From Arenimonas terrae (GTDB taxonomy: Bacteria > Pseudomonadota > Gammaproteobacteria > Xanthomonadales > Xanthomonadaceae), in contig NZ_SMDR01000002.1 in assembly GCF_006265115.1 (NCBI RefSeq), positions 557,743 through 621,742 on the forward strand: a DNA stretch of 64,000 nt, written 5' to 3'. The position numbers and the translations under genes are program-made. Below are positions 56,920-64,000 of the stretch, one piece after another. Below the pieces are notes generated by a model that was not told the origin of the DNA, ran no database searches, and was given only the letters and a program-made list of their open reading frames with translations. How positions within the stretch are numbered: the first letter of the stretch is position 1; each line of letters starts with the position of its first letter.

Positions 56920-57438
56920 ATGTCCAAGTCCATCTCTCGCCTCGCCGCGGCCGTCATCACGCTGACCGTGTCGCAGGCCGCGCTCGCAGACAGCAAGACC
57001 GTCGGGCCGAGCCAGTGCCAGCCCTACGGCCAGTCGTCGTCCTACGACACCCTGGCGATCCGCGCCGACGGCGTTCAGAACAAGACCACGAACACCAACA
57101 AGTACGTGATCTGCCCGCTCGACCGCGATGCCGAAAGCAGCTGGACTGCCGAGAACGGCATGGGGATGATCGTGTACTTCGTCTACACCGGCAACGGCAC
57201 GATCCAGTGCACCCTCACGGTCGGCACCGATGTCGCGGGCGTCGACGACGGCCCGGTCGCAGTCTCCGCCAACGCCGTTCCCTATGTTGGGAACCTGTGG
57301 GCGATCCAGTTCGAAGAACGCGCTGGCGAGTCGTTCCAGCCGGCGACGATGACCTGCCGCCTCCCGCCCCAGGCCAAGCTGAGCTTCTACCAGTACAGCG
57401 AAGACACCGCGACCAACCCGGCTCCGCCGGCCCCGTGA
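56920..57438 (+). CDS. Family B protein, copy 1: secreted four-cysteine protein
   Basis: The 172-aa product has a Sec signal (AAAVITLTVSQAALA) and four Cys in the mature part: CQPYGQ, YVICPL, IQCTLTV and TCRLPP. The core SSYDTLAIRADGVQNKTTNT and NKYVICP is nearly identical in all three copies (57630 and 58937). The tail is acidic and Pro-rich (SEDTATNPAPPAP). The signature G-x-N...V-x-CP...C...CxLPP recalls broad secreted beta-sandwich-like hypothetical families, but no named domain. A strong AAGGAG site precedes the ATG. Confidence 0.75.
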   Translation: MSKSISRLAAAVITLTVSQAALADSKTVGPSQCQPYGQSSSYDTLAIRADGVQNKTTNTNKYVICPLDRDAESSWTAENGMGMIVYFVYTGNGTIQCTLTVGTDVAGVDDGPVAVSANAVPYVGNLWAIQFEERAGESFQPATMTCRLPPQAKLSFYQYSEDTATNPAPPAP

Positions 57439-57497
57439 TTCGTCGCCGCGCCAGTGGAGCGCGGCCTCGTTCACCCGGTCTTCCGCAAGGTTTGCCA

Positions 57498-57520
57498 GCC
57501 GGCGGGACTCACCCGCCGGC
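57498..57520 (+). repeat. GC hairpin between family B copies 1 and 2
   Basis: GCCGGCGGG-ACTCA-CCCGCCGGC is a perfect 9-bp stem. No T-run follows, so it may not terminate but could reduce read-through or protect the first mRNA. A C/G block (CCCCCCGGGGG) lies directly after. Confidence 0.6.
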
Positions 57521-57629
57521 CCCCCGGGGGCTAAGCGCTTCTTCGTCCCGCCGGTGACATCTCCACCGACACCCACCCCTTGAGGCCCGAACCCGATTCG
57601 GCGCCTCTCCCAATCGATCCGGAGCTCCG

Positions 57630-58154
57630 ATGAACGCCAAGATCCTTGCCGCTGTCCTGCTGCTGACGGCGCCGCTGTCCGCACAAGCCGATTCCGACGC
57701 CAAGATGATCAGCCCGGGCCTTTGCCAGCCGTACGGCCAGACGTCGACCTACGACACCCTGGCGATCCGCGCCGACGGCATCCAGAACAAGACCACCAAT
57801 TCCAACAAGTACTTCATCTGCGGCGTCGGCCGCGACGGCGAGTCGGCCTGGGATCCCGAAGGTGAAGGCGGCCAGTCGATGCTGCTGTACTTCGTCTACG
57901 AAGGAAACGGCAGCATCCAGTGCACCCGCACCATCGGCACCGACCTGGGCGACTACAACGTCGTGCCCGGCCCGGTCTCCGACACCGTCAACGCGGTGCG
58001 CGCGGTGCCCTACAACCTCTGGGTTGCGACCTTCCCGGAGGCAGCGGGCGACAGCTTCCAGGCCGCGACGTTCACCTGCCGCATTCCGCCGCAAGCCAAG
58101 TTCTCGTTCGCCCAGGTCTACGAGAGCGTCGGCACCGACACCATCGACCCGTAA
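57630..58154 (+). CDS. Family B protein, copy 2: secreted four-cysteine protein
   Basis: The 174-aa product has a signal peptide (KILAAVLLLTAPLSAQA). The four Cys keep their positions: LCQPYGQ, YFICGVG, IQCTRTI and FTCRIPP, although the usual CP after the second Cys is CG here. The core TSTYDTLAIRADGIQNKTTN is conserved to near identity at DNA level too. The middle has an extra Glu/Gly stretch (DPEGEGG), and the tail is short and acidic. A GGAG site precedes the ATG. Confidence 0.75.
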   Translation: MNAKILAAVLLLTAPLSAQADSDAKMISPGLCQPYGQTSTYDTLAIRADGIQNKTTNSNKYFICGVGRDGESAWDPEGEGGQSMLLYFVYEGNGSIQCTRTIGTDLGDYNVVPGPVSDTVNAVRAVPYNLWVATFPEAAGDSFQAATFTCRIPPQAKFSFAQVYESVGTDTIDP

Positions 58155-58180
58155 CCGCGTCCTCACGACGCAGGCACGGT

Positions 58181-58204
58181 CGGAGCGGCCCTCGTGCCGC
58201 TCCG
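58181..58204 (+). repeat. Perfect hairpin between family B copy 2 and family A copy 2
   Basis: CGGAGCGGC-CCTCGT-GCCGCTCCG is a 9-bp perfect stem in the 68-base spacer. It ends 18 bases before the next start codon, so it could regulate translation or stability rather than terminate. Confidence 0.6.
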
Positions 58205-58222
58205 GCCAATGGACGGACTGGA

Positions 58223-58855
58223 ATGAATACTGCGCTCAAGATCATGGCGTCTGCCGTTTGCCTGGCCGCAGCCGCCGCTGGCGGTTATGGCCTGTCGCGC
58301 CTGCAGACGCCCGCGGCCGCGGCCGCGGAAGCAGACAACGGCCTGGCCGCCCAGCTGGCCGAACAGGCGCTCAGGCAGCAGGCGCTTGAAGAGAAGCTGG
58401 ACAGGCTCGTGGCCGACATCCAGGGGCGCCGCGCGTCGGCATCGGAGCGCTCGCGAGAACAGGACGGCGCAGCGAGCCGGCAGACCCTGAGCGAGCGCAT
58501 CGCCGCGTCCCGCATCGCCTCCGAAGCGCTGCAGTCGTCGCTGGAGAACCGGGTCGCCAACGAAGCGGTCTCGCCCGCCTGGGCGCTCGCGACCACCCGC
58601 CAGATCGAGGAGTCGCTGAGCGCCGAACACCTGCAGGAAGTGGGAGCCACCCCCCCGCTGCAAAGCAGCATCGAATGCAGAAGCTCCATATGTCGAATCG
58701 AGATGGTCTATGACAATCCGGGCAGCATCGGCGAAGCCGCTCTGATGCTGGGCATGGCCATCAACGAAGACCTTCCGTTCACCCGGTCCTTCCAGGTGTC
58801 GCTTCCGGACGGAAGTACCCAGATCGTTGTTTACGCCACTCGGAAGCAAATTTGA
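58223..58855 (+). CDS. Family A protein, copy 2: membrane-anchored coiled coil with Cys-x4-Cys domain
   Basis: The 210-aa product has an N-terminal anchor (IMASAVCLAAAAAGGYGL), a coiled coil (AEQALRQQALEEKLDRLVAD) and a variable linker. The C-terminal domain has VSPAWALATTRQIEESL, IECRSSICRIEMVYDNP and LPDGSTQIVVYATRK. The IECRSxxCRIEMV and LPDGSTQ blocks match copy 1; the coiled coil and linker have diverged, as if only the distal domain is constrained. It may be translated from the same mRNA as copy 2 of family B. Confidence 0.7.
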   Translation: MNTALKIMASAVCLAAAAAGGYGLSRLQTPAAAAAEADNGLAAQLAEQALRQQALEEKLDRLVADIQGRRASASERSREQDGAASRQTLSERIAASRIASEALQSSLENRVANEAVSPAWALATTRQIEESLSAEHLQEVGATPPLQSSIECRSSICRIEMVYDNPGSIGEAALMLGMAINEDLPFTRSFQVSLPDGSTQIVVYATRKQI

Positions 58856-58936
58856 TACTGAACTGAAAAGGCGCTGTCCCGAGGTTTCCTTCCAGAAAAC
58901 TGCGGTCACAGCATCGTGGCCAACCCGGAGTCCACC

Positions 58937-59467
58937 ATGAAGACAAGAAGTACGCTTTCCGCCGCACTCTCGATTTCCTTGCTTTCAGGCTTGGCGCTTT
59001 CCAACGCACATGCCGCCAACGACAACAAGCAGTTCAGTCCTGCCGAATGCCAGCCGTATGGCCAGACGTCGACCTACGACACCCTGGCGATCCGTGCCGA
59101 CGGCGTCCAGAACAAGACCACCAACACCAACAAGTACACGATCTGCCCGATCGTGCACGACGCGGACGGGTCCTGGAGCGCGGATTCGGGGCTTACGGTT
59201 GTCCTGGTTTTTGCGTACGCGGGGAACGGCACGATCGAATGCACCCTGACGGTGGGCATCGACACGGCTGGCATCCAGCTTCCGGCCACCCAGACCGTGG
59301 CCGCGTCCCCCTTCCTTGCAGGCCTGAAGATCATCAACTTCACGGAAATGAGCGGCACGAGCGAGCAGCCCGGCACCGTCGTGTGCCGCCTTCCGCCCGG
59401 CGCGAAGCTGAGCTACATCCGATCGGGGGAGGAGGCGGAGACGGATACCGATCCGCCGGCCCCCTGA
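58937..59467 (+). CDS. Family B protein, copy 3: secreted four-cysteine protein
   Basis: The 176-aa product has a signal peptide (LSISLLSGLALSNAHA). Four Cys again: ECQPYGQ, YTICPIV, IECTLTV and VCRLPPG. The core TSTYDTLAIRADGVQNKTTN is identical to the other copies except at two or three residues. The last residues, EEAETDTDPPAP, form the same acidic Pro-rich tail. A GGAG site precedes the ATG, and a strong terminator follows. It ends the five-gene cluster. Confidence 0.75.
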   Translation: MKTRSTLSAALSISLLSGLALSNAHAANDNKQFSPAECQPYGQTSTYDTLAIRADGVQNKTTNTNKYTICPIVHDADGSWSADSGLTVVLVFAYAGNGTIECTLTVGIDTAGIQLPATQTVAASPFLAGLKIINFTEMSGTSEQPGTVVCRLPPGAKLSYIRSGEEAETDTDPPAP

Positions 59468-59493
59468 CTCGCAGTTTCACCGCTGAGAAACAG

Positions 59494-59523
59494 GAAGCCG
59501 CCCATCGGGCGGCTTCTTTTTTG
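59494..59523 (+). terminator. Rho-independent terminator ending the A/B gene cluster
   Basis: GAAGCCGCCC-ATC-GGGCGGCTTC is a perfect 10-bp stem followed by seven T. It stands 27 bases after the stop of family B copy 3 and ends the plus-strand transcript just before the convergent ybeD gene. Confidence 0.93.
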
Positions 59524-59540
59524 TCCCATGCAGCGGCCCT

Positions 59541-59819
59541 TCAAAGCGTCCACTTCACGGCCGGGTGCTCGCGCAGGGCGCCGTGGGCGGCGTCGTAGTC
59601 CTCGCGCGAGTGCGCCTCAAAGACCAGGGTCACCGAGACGTAGTTGCCCTTGGTCGAGGGCTTGATGCGGGTGCGGTCGGGATAGACCGTCAGGCCCAGG
59701 GCCTCGAGCACCATCGGCATGACCAGGTGCAGGTCGGCGTCGGTGGCGCCCATGGCGCTGATCTCGAACACACCGGGAAACTGGAAGCCGTGCTCGGGGT
59801 TGTCGGACTGGATGCTCAT
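59541..59819 (-). CDS. ybeD: YbeD/DUF493 family protein
   Basis: The 92-aa product matches DUF493: GFQFPGVFEISAMGATDADL, VMPMVLEALG and YVSVTLVFEAHSREDYDAAH, with an ACT-like fold. YbeD is usually encoded next to lipB and may modulate lipoate metabolism. The ATG at 59819 follows GGTGGG; upstream ATGs at 59828 and 59855 are less likely. Confidence 0.9.
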   Translation of the reverse strand: MSIQSDNPEHGFQFPGVFEISAMGATDADLHLVMPMVLEALGLTVYPDRTRIKPSTKGNYVSVTLVFEAHSREDYDAAHGALREHPAVKWTL

Positions 59820-59869
59820 GCCCACCATTATGGGGCCGGAGGACCGGTGTCCCAAGCCCGCCGGGCGGC

Positions 59870-60991
59870 TCAGGCGCCGTCGATGCGGACCCGGTCGCGG
59901 CCTTCGGCCTTGGCCCGGTACATGGCCCGGTCGGCGGCCCGGTAGAGCTCGGCGCCGTCGGCCGGCGAGCGGCCGTCGGCACCGGCCACGCCGATGCTCA
60001 CCGAGACGCCGATCGGGCCTTCGCGCAGGCGCAGCGGCCGCTCGGCCAGGCTGCGGCGGAAGGCCTCGGCCACGCCGGCGGCCTCGCCCGTGGACACGCC
60101 GGGCAGCAGCACCGCGAACTCCTCGCCGCCCAGTCGGGCCAGATGCGCATCCGGCGACACGAACAGCTCGCGCATGCGCTCGGCGAAACGCGCCAGGCAG
60201 ACGTCGCCGGCCTCGTGGCCGTGGTCGTCGTTGATGCGCTTGAAGTGGTCGATGTCGAGCACCAGCAGGGTCATCGGTGATCGCGAACCCTGCGCGTCGG
60301 CCGAGCGCCGCTCGAGCACGCCGCTGAAGTGGCGACGGTTGGCCAGGCCGGTCAGCGGGTCGGTGCGGCTGAGCTGTTCGTACTGGTCGCGCTGGTGCCG
60401 CAGTGCCTCGTCCATGTCGAGCCGGTGTTCGTACTCGCGGTGACTGCGGAACAGGATGAGCACTACATAGACCAGATAGACGGCCATCGTCACCGTGATC
60501 GCCAGCGCATCACGGTCCAGGGCCAGCAACACCGGCGCCGGCAGGTAGATCAGCGCGATGCCGAGCAGGGCGCGCTCGCGGCGCATGCTGAAGTTGTGCG
60601 CGTAGGCGGTGGCGTAGGCGATCGAGCACAGCAGCGCCGCCGGGCGCGCCGGTTCGAAAGCAGGATCGAGCAGGGCCCAGGACAGCACGGCGCCCCACAG
60701 CGCCGACGTCGCCAGCACCACCGTCCACTGCCGGTCCAGCCACGCGGCCTGGAGCGCGGCCGGCTGTTCGGACGAGGGGGCGCGCATCACGAAGCGCAGC
60801 GCCGCCAGCACCAGGAACGCCGCGGCGATCAGGCCGCCGGCCACCGGGTGGTCCGAATACACCGAGGCGAAGCCGCCGACCACGGCCCAGCCGGCGAGAT
60901 AGAACACGCCGCCCAGCAGCACGCGCTGCCGGGTGTCGGCCACTTCGCGGATCAGGCGCAGGCGCGCGTCATCACCACCGCCCTCTTCCAT
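59870..60991 (-). CDS. Membrane diguanylate cyclase (GGDEF) without I-site
   Basis: The 373-aa product has about six transmembrane helices and then a GGDEF domain with LARLGGEEFAVLLPG. The inhibitory RxxD is absent: at the expected place it reads VSPD, one residue off register. It therefore should not be product-inhibited like the cyclase at 3321. The ATG at 60991 was chosen for its GGGGG site upstream. It makes cyclic-di-GMP at the inner membrane. Confidence 0.87.
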   Translation of the reverse strand: MEEGGGDDARLRLIREVADTRQRVLLGGVFYLAGWAVVGGFASVYSDHPVAGGLIAAAFLVLAALRFVMRAPSSEQPAALQAAWLDRQWTVVLATSALWGAVLSWALLDPAFEPARPAALLCSIAYATAYAHNFSMRRERALLGIALIYLPAPVLLALDRDALAITVTMAVYLVYVVLILFRSHREYEHRLDMDEALRHQRDQYEQLSRTDPLTGLANRRHFSGVLERRSADAQGSRSPMTLLVLDIDHFKRINDDHGHEAGDVCLARFAERMRELFVSPDAHLARLGGEEFAVLLPGVSTGEAAGVAEAFRRSLAERPLRLREGPIGVSVSIGVAGADGRSPADGAELYRAADRAMYRAKAEGRDRVRIDGA

Positions 60992-61091
60992 CGGACATGC
61001 CCCCTGCATGTGTCGCCGGCGGCTGCGGGAGCCGGCATACGGCCCGATTCTGTCACGACCGGCGCCGCGCGCGCTGCAACCGTGCGCAAAG

Positions 61092-61118
61092 AAAAAGGGG
61101 CCGGCTCGCGCCGGCCCC
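61092..61118 (-). terminator. Rho-independent terminator of dacC
   Basis: On the minus strand GGGGCCGGC-GCGA-GCCGGCCCC, a perfect 9-bp stem, is followed by TTTTTCTTT. It is 41 bases after the dacC stop. Confidence 0.9.
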
Positions 61119-61158
61119 GCATCCATTCAGCCCGGCCTTCAGGCCCGGCCTGCGGAAC

Positions 61159-62385
61159 TCATTCGCCTTCCCACCAGAGCCAGAAGTCGTCGTTCATGCG
61201 GCTGAAGAAACCGCCCTCGGCGACGTCGGCCAGCGCGACCAGGGGACGCTCGGCCACCACCTTGCCGTCCAGCGACAGGCGCAGGGTACCGATCTGCTGG
61301 CCTTTGGCGATCGGGGCCAGCAGCTGCTTGGGCACGTCCATGCTGGGCTTGAGCTCGGCATAGCGGCCGCGCGGCACGGTCACGCGCAGGGCCTCGGTGA
61401 CGCCGAGCGGCACGCTTTCCACTTCGCCGCGCCACAGCTTCTGGTCGGCCACCTTGGCACCGGCGTCGTAGACGCTGTGGGTCTCGAAGAAGCGGAAGCC
61501 CCAGTTGAGCAGGGCCAGGTTGCCTTCCTCGCGCAGCTTGAAGCCGTCGGCCTTGCTCTGGGTGTCGATGCCCAGCACCACCGAGATCAGGCGCTGGTCG
61601 CCGCGCTGGGCCGAAGCGGCCAGGCAGTAGCCAGCGGCCGAGGTGTGGCCGGTCTTGAGGCCGTCGACGCTGGCGTCCTTCCACAGCAGGCCGTTGCGGT
61701 TCCACTGCTGGATGCCACCGTAGGTGAACTCCTTGATCTTGTAGAGCGCGTAGTGGTCCGGGAACTGGCTGATCAGCGCGCGCGAGAGGACGGCGATGTC
61801 GCGCGCCGTCATCACGTGGCCCGGCGCCGACAGGCCGTGCGCATTCTCGAAGTGCGAGTTCTTCATGCCCAGGCGCTGGGCATAGCGGTTCATCAGGTCG
61901 ACGAAGGCGGCCTCGCTGCCGGCCACGTGTTCGGCCAGGGCGATCGCGGCGTCGTTGCCCGACTGGATGACCAGACCATGCAGCACGTCGTCGAGCTTCA
62001 CTTCGGAATTGATCGCCAGCGCGCTGTAGCTGCCGTCGGTGCCGGCGCCGCCGGAGCGCCAGGCGTTTTCGCTGATGCGCACCATGTCGGTGGGCTTGAC
62101 CTTGCCGGCGGCCATCTCGGCGGCCACCACGTAGGACGTCATCACCTTGGTGATGCTAGCCGGCTCCAACGCCTGGTCGATGTTCTCGCCTGCCAGCACC
62201 TGGCCGCTGGTGTGGTCCATCAGGATCCAGGCCTTGGCCTGGGCCGGCACCGGCGCGGTCGGGGTCGGCGCCGCTTCGGCGGGCGCGGGGGCCGGAGCGG
62301 CCGGGGTCGGGACCGGCGTCTGGGCGAAGGCGGCGGTGGCGACGAAGGCGGCCAGCGCGAGGGGCAGGAAACGGGAGGCGGACAT
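61159..62385 (-). CDS. dacC: D-alanyl-D-alanine carboxypeptidase (PBP5/6 type)
   Basis: The 408-aa product has a signal peptide and an Ala/Pro-rich linker (about residues 22-50) not usual in PBP5. Catalytic motifs are SITK (Ser about 75), SGN in VIQSGNDAA (about 143) and KTG in GLKTGHTSAAG (about 243). The C-terminal domain and the amphipathic anchor (FFSRMNDDFWLWW) are typical. It trims the terminal D-Ala of peptidoglycan. The ATG at 62385 was chosen; another lies 21 bases upstream. Confidence 0.92.
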   Translation of the reverse strand: MSASRFLPLALAAFVATAAFAQTPVPTPAAPAPAPAEAAPTPTAPVPAQAKAWILMDHTSGQVLAGENIDQALEPASITKVMTSYVVAAEMAAGKVKPTDMVRISENAWRSGGAGTDGSYSALAINSEVKLDDVLHGLVIQSGNDAAIALAEHVAGSEAAFVDLMNRYAQRLGMKNSHFENAHGLSAPGHVMTARDIAVLSRALISQFPDHYALYKIKEFTYGGIQQWNRNGLLWKDASVDGLKTGHTSAAGYCLAASAQRGDQRLISVVLGIDTQSKADGFKLREEGNLALLNWGFRFFETHSVYDAGAKVADQKLWRGEVESVPLGVTEALRVTVPRGRYAELKPSMDVPKQLLAPIAKGQQIGTLRLSLDGKVVAERPLVALADVAEGGFFSRMNDDFWLWWEGE

Positions 62386-62453
62386 CCGGGAGTAGCTCCA
62401 ATACATGGGCAGGCGCGGGCGCCGGCCGGGAAAAGTGAGGGTAATGCTAGCCC

Positions 62454-63386
62454 TTATTCGCTGAATACTCGCGGGCTGGGCAGGCCCAGGCGGCGAATGC
62501 GCTCGAGCACGCCGTCGACCGAACGCGGCGCCAGCGGACCCACGCGCACCCGCCAGACCTTGCCGCCCTCGACCCGCACGTCCTCGATGCTGACGTCGTC
62601 GATGCCGGCATCCTCGAGCTGGCCGGCGATGCGGCGGGCATTGTCCTTGTCGCGGTAGGCGCCGACCTGCACCACCTGGCGGCGCGATGGATCGGCCGCC
62701 TGCGGGGGCGGCGAGACCGCGATGTCGGCGCCGCCGGTGAGCGCGCGCACCTCGACCCGGGCGGTGCCGGTGCGGTCCACGCCCAGCTTCACCGCCGCGG
62801 CATAGCTGAGGTCGATGATGCGGCCGGCGTGGAAGGGGCCGCGGTCGTTGACGCGCACCACCGCACTGCGGCCATTGTCGAGGTTGGTGACGCGCACGTA
62901 GCTCGGCAACGGCAGCGTCTTGTGCGCGGCGCTGAAGCTGCACATGTCGTAGACCTCGCGGCTGGAGGTCTGCCGGCCGTGGAACTTCTGGCCGTACCAC
63001 GAGGCGATGCCGCGTTCGGAATACCCCTCGGCGCTGGGCAGCACGCGGTAGCTTTTGCCCAGCACGGTGTAGGGCGAGCGATTGCCGTAGGCGGAGGCCG
63101 GCTCGGCGCGCGGCACCGGTTCGGGGATGCCGCTGATGTCGAGCGCGTGTTCGGGCGCGCTGTCGCTGACGCCGGGCGCGTACAGGCCGCCGGGCGTGTA
63201 GTCCTCGTCGCGGTGTTCGCGCACCTGCACGCAGGCCGGTGGCACCGCGGACGCAGGCGGCGCGGCTTCGGCGGCCGAGCGCGGCGCATCGGCGCGCGGC
63301 TCGGCGGCGGGCGGAACGGGCTTCACCGGCTTGTCGGCGCAGCCTGCGAGCAGCGCCAGCATCAACAGCCCCGGCGCGAACCTCAT
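62454..63386 (-). CDS. rlpA: RlpA septal-ring lytic transglycosylase
   Basis: The 310-aa product has a lipoprotein signal (LMLALLAGC, Cys about 16), a Pro/Ala linker and a DPBB domain with GIASWYGQKFHGRQTSSREV and VRVNDRGPFHAGRIIDLSYA (catalytic Asp). A C-terminal SPOR domain has VVQVGAYRDKDNARRIAGQL. It cleaves denuded glycan at the septum. mltB lies upstream with an ATGA overlap. Confidence 0.94.
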   Translation of the reverse strand: MRFAPGLLMLALLAGCADKPVKPVPPAAEPRADAPRSAAEAAPPASAVPPACVQVREHRDEDYTPGGLYAPGVSDSAPEHALDISGIPEPVPRAEPASAYGNRSPYTVLGKSYRVLPSAEGYSERGIASWYGQKFHGRQTSSREVYDMCSFSAAHKTLPLPSYVRVTNLDNGRSAVVRVNDRGPFHAGRIIDLSYAAAVKLGVDRTGTARVEVRALTGGADIAVSPPPQAADPSRRQVVQVGAYRDKDNARRIAGQLEDAGIDDVSIEDVRVEGGKVWRVRVGPLAPRSVDGVLERIRRLGLPSPRVFSE

Positions 63387-64000
63387 GGGGCGACGGCGGG
63401 CGCCGCGCCCGCGGCGATCTCGCGGGAAAGCTGGTACACCGCCATCGCGTACATCGGCGAACGGTTGTAGCGGGTGATGGTGTAGAAGTTGCGGAAACCG
63501 AGCCAGTGTTCGGTGCCGGCGTTGCCTTCGAAGGTCACCAGGGTGGCGGCGAGGTCGTGGCCCTGCGCGACCGCCGGCCGGTAACCCTTCTCGCCCAGTT
63601 CGGCCAGGCTGTACTTGGCCTCCAGCGTATCGGGCACGAACGGCGCGGCGCCTTCGGCGGCCTGCGCGAGCGCCACCACCGGCTCGTCCTTCTTCCAGCC
63701 GTGGGCCACGAAATAGTTGGCGACCGAAGCGAACACGTCGGGCAGCGAACCGAACAGGTCGCGGCGGCCGTCGCCATCGCCGTCGCGCGCGTAGGCGCGG
63801 TAGCTCGAGGGCATGAACTGGCCGTAGCCCATCGCGCCGGCGTAGCTGCCCTTGAGCTGGGCGAGGTCGAGCTTCTCCTCCTTCGCCAGCAGCATCACCT
63901 GCGCCAGCTCGTCGCGGAAGAACTTGCCGCGCATGGTTTCGCGTTCGACCTTGGCCGGGTCGCCGCTGACCGGATAGAAGAAGCCCAGCGTGTAAAGCGC
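63383..64000 (-). CDS. mltB: Lytic murein transglycosylase B, truncated by the window edge
   Basis: At least 205 residues are visible; the 5' end runs past the window. It has GSYAGAMGYGQFMPSSYRAY (conserved around the catalytic region) and DLFGSLPDVFASVANYFVAH, as in MltB. The part at the edge (ALYTLGFFYPVSGDPAKV) is in frame. It cleaves peptidoglycan glycan strands. The stop overlaps the rlpA start by ATGA. Confidence 0.92.
   Translation of the reverse strand, partial: ALYTLGFFYPVSGDPAKVERETMRGKFFRDELAQVMLLAKEEKLDLAQLKGSYAGAMGYGQFMPSSYRAYARDGDGDGRRDLFGSLPDVFASVANYFVAHGWKKDEPVVALAQAAEGAAPFVPDTLEAKYSLAELGEKGYRPAVAQGHDLAATLVTFEGNAGTEHWLGFRNFYTITRYNRSPMYAMAVYQLSREIAAGAAPAVAP

Overview
The window is a high-GC, gene-dense stretch of bacterial chromosome, most consistent with a member of the Lysobacteraceae/Xanthomonadaceae (Lysobacter- or Luteimonas-like). 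This is inferred from the mltB-rlpA-dacC block next to ybeD/lipB/lipA, a class II ribonucleotide reductase split into two polypeptides with a lysine-rich histone-H1-like gene between them, many small DUF4124-type exported proteins, and a perfect CRP/Clp-type site. No rRNA, tRNA, CRISPR array, complete insertion sequence or prophage was recognised.

Layout. 0-9.5 kb: envelope and housekeeping genes (NlpE-like lipoprotein, TonB-like protein, MipA/OmpV porin, GGDEF cyclase coupled to an acyl-CoA dehydrogenase, HAD phosphatase, YceH, DUF4197 protein). 9.5-25.5 kb: DMT exporter, LysR regulator divergent from a tiny conserved ORF, and a long, mostly minus-strand series of exported proteins (three DUF4124-like proteins, a TonB-C-like periplasmic protein, S9 peptidase, a PLP lyase with a Tat-like leader, DUF2007, DUF3574, an alpha/beta hydrolase, a Sel1-repeat protein), ending at a TetR regulator divergent from a membrane protein. 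26.2-28.5 kb: a scarred, compositionally different island. It holds an eroded FAD-oxidase pseudogene with an 8-bp tandem-repeat frameshift, an orphan ankyrin-like lipoprotein and a second, partial copy of the 3' end of the 25.6-kb membrane gene. 28.5-32.4 kb: the class II RNR unit, with a consensus promoter and two NrdR-like boxes 31 bp apart. 32.7-38.7 kb: HtrA protease, a YqjD/YqjE/YqjK-like set, AI-2E-type permease, HAD phosphatase and M17 aminopeptidase.

38.9-43.3 kb is a MacAB/DevBCA-like ABC export operon. 43.4-50.2 kb holds RarD, then a translationally coupled SufU-like/XdhC/MocA run leading into a Tat-exported two-subunit molybdenum hydroxylase and a diheme cytochrome c lipoprotein. 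This run looks like cofactor supply, enzyme and electron acceptor in one locus. 50.2-56 kb: YedA-like exporter, Ada-like methyltransferase, Prc protease, lipA and lipB. 59.5-64 kb: ybeD, a second GGDEF protein, dacC, rlpA and a truncated mltB.

The most unusual segment is 56.1-59.5 kb. Five plus-strand genes of two unrecognised, internally paralogous families are wedged between lipB and ybeD, in the order A-B-B-A-B. Family A is a membrane-anchored coiled coil with a C-terminal Cys-x4-Cys domain. Family B is a small Sec-exported four-cysteine protein with an almost invariant core. These look like partners in an undescribed envelope or secreted system. Their function is unknown.
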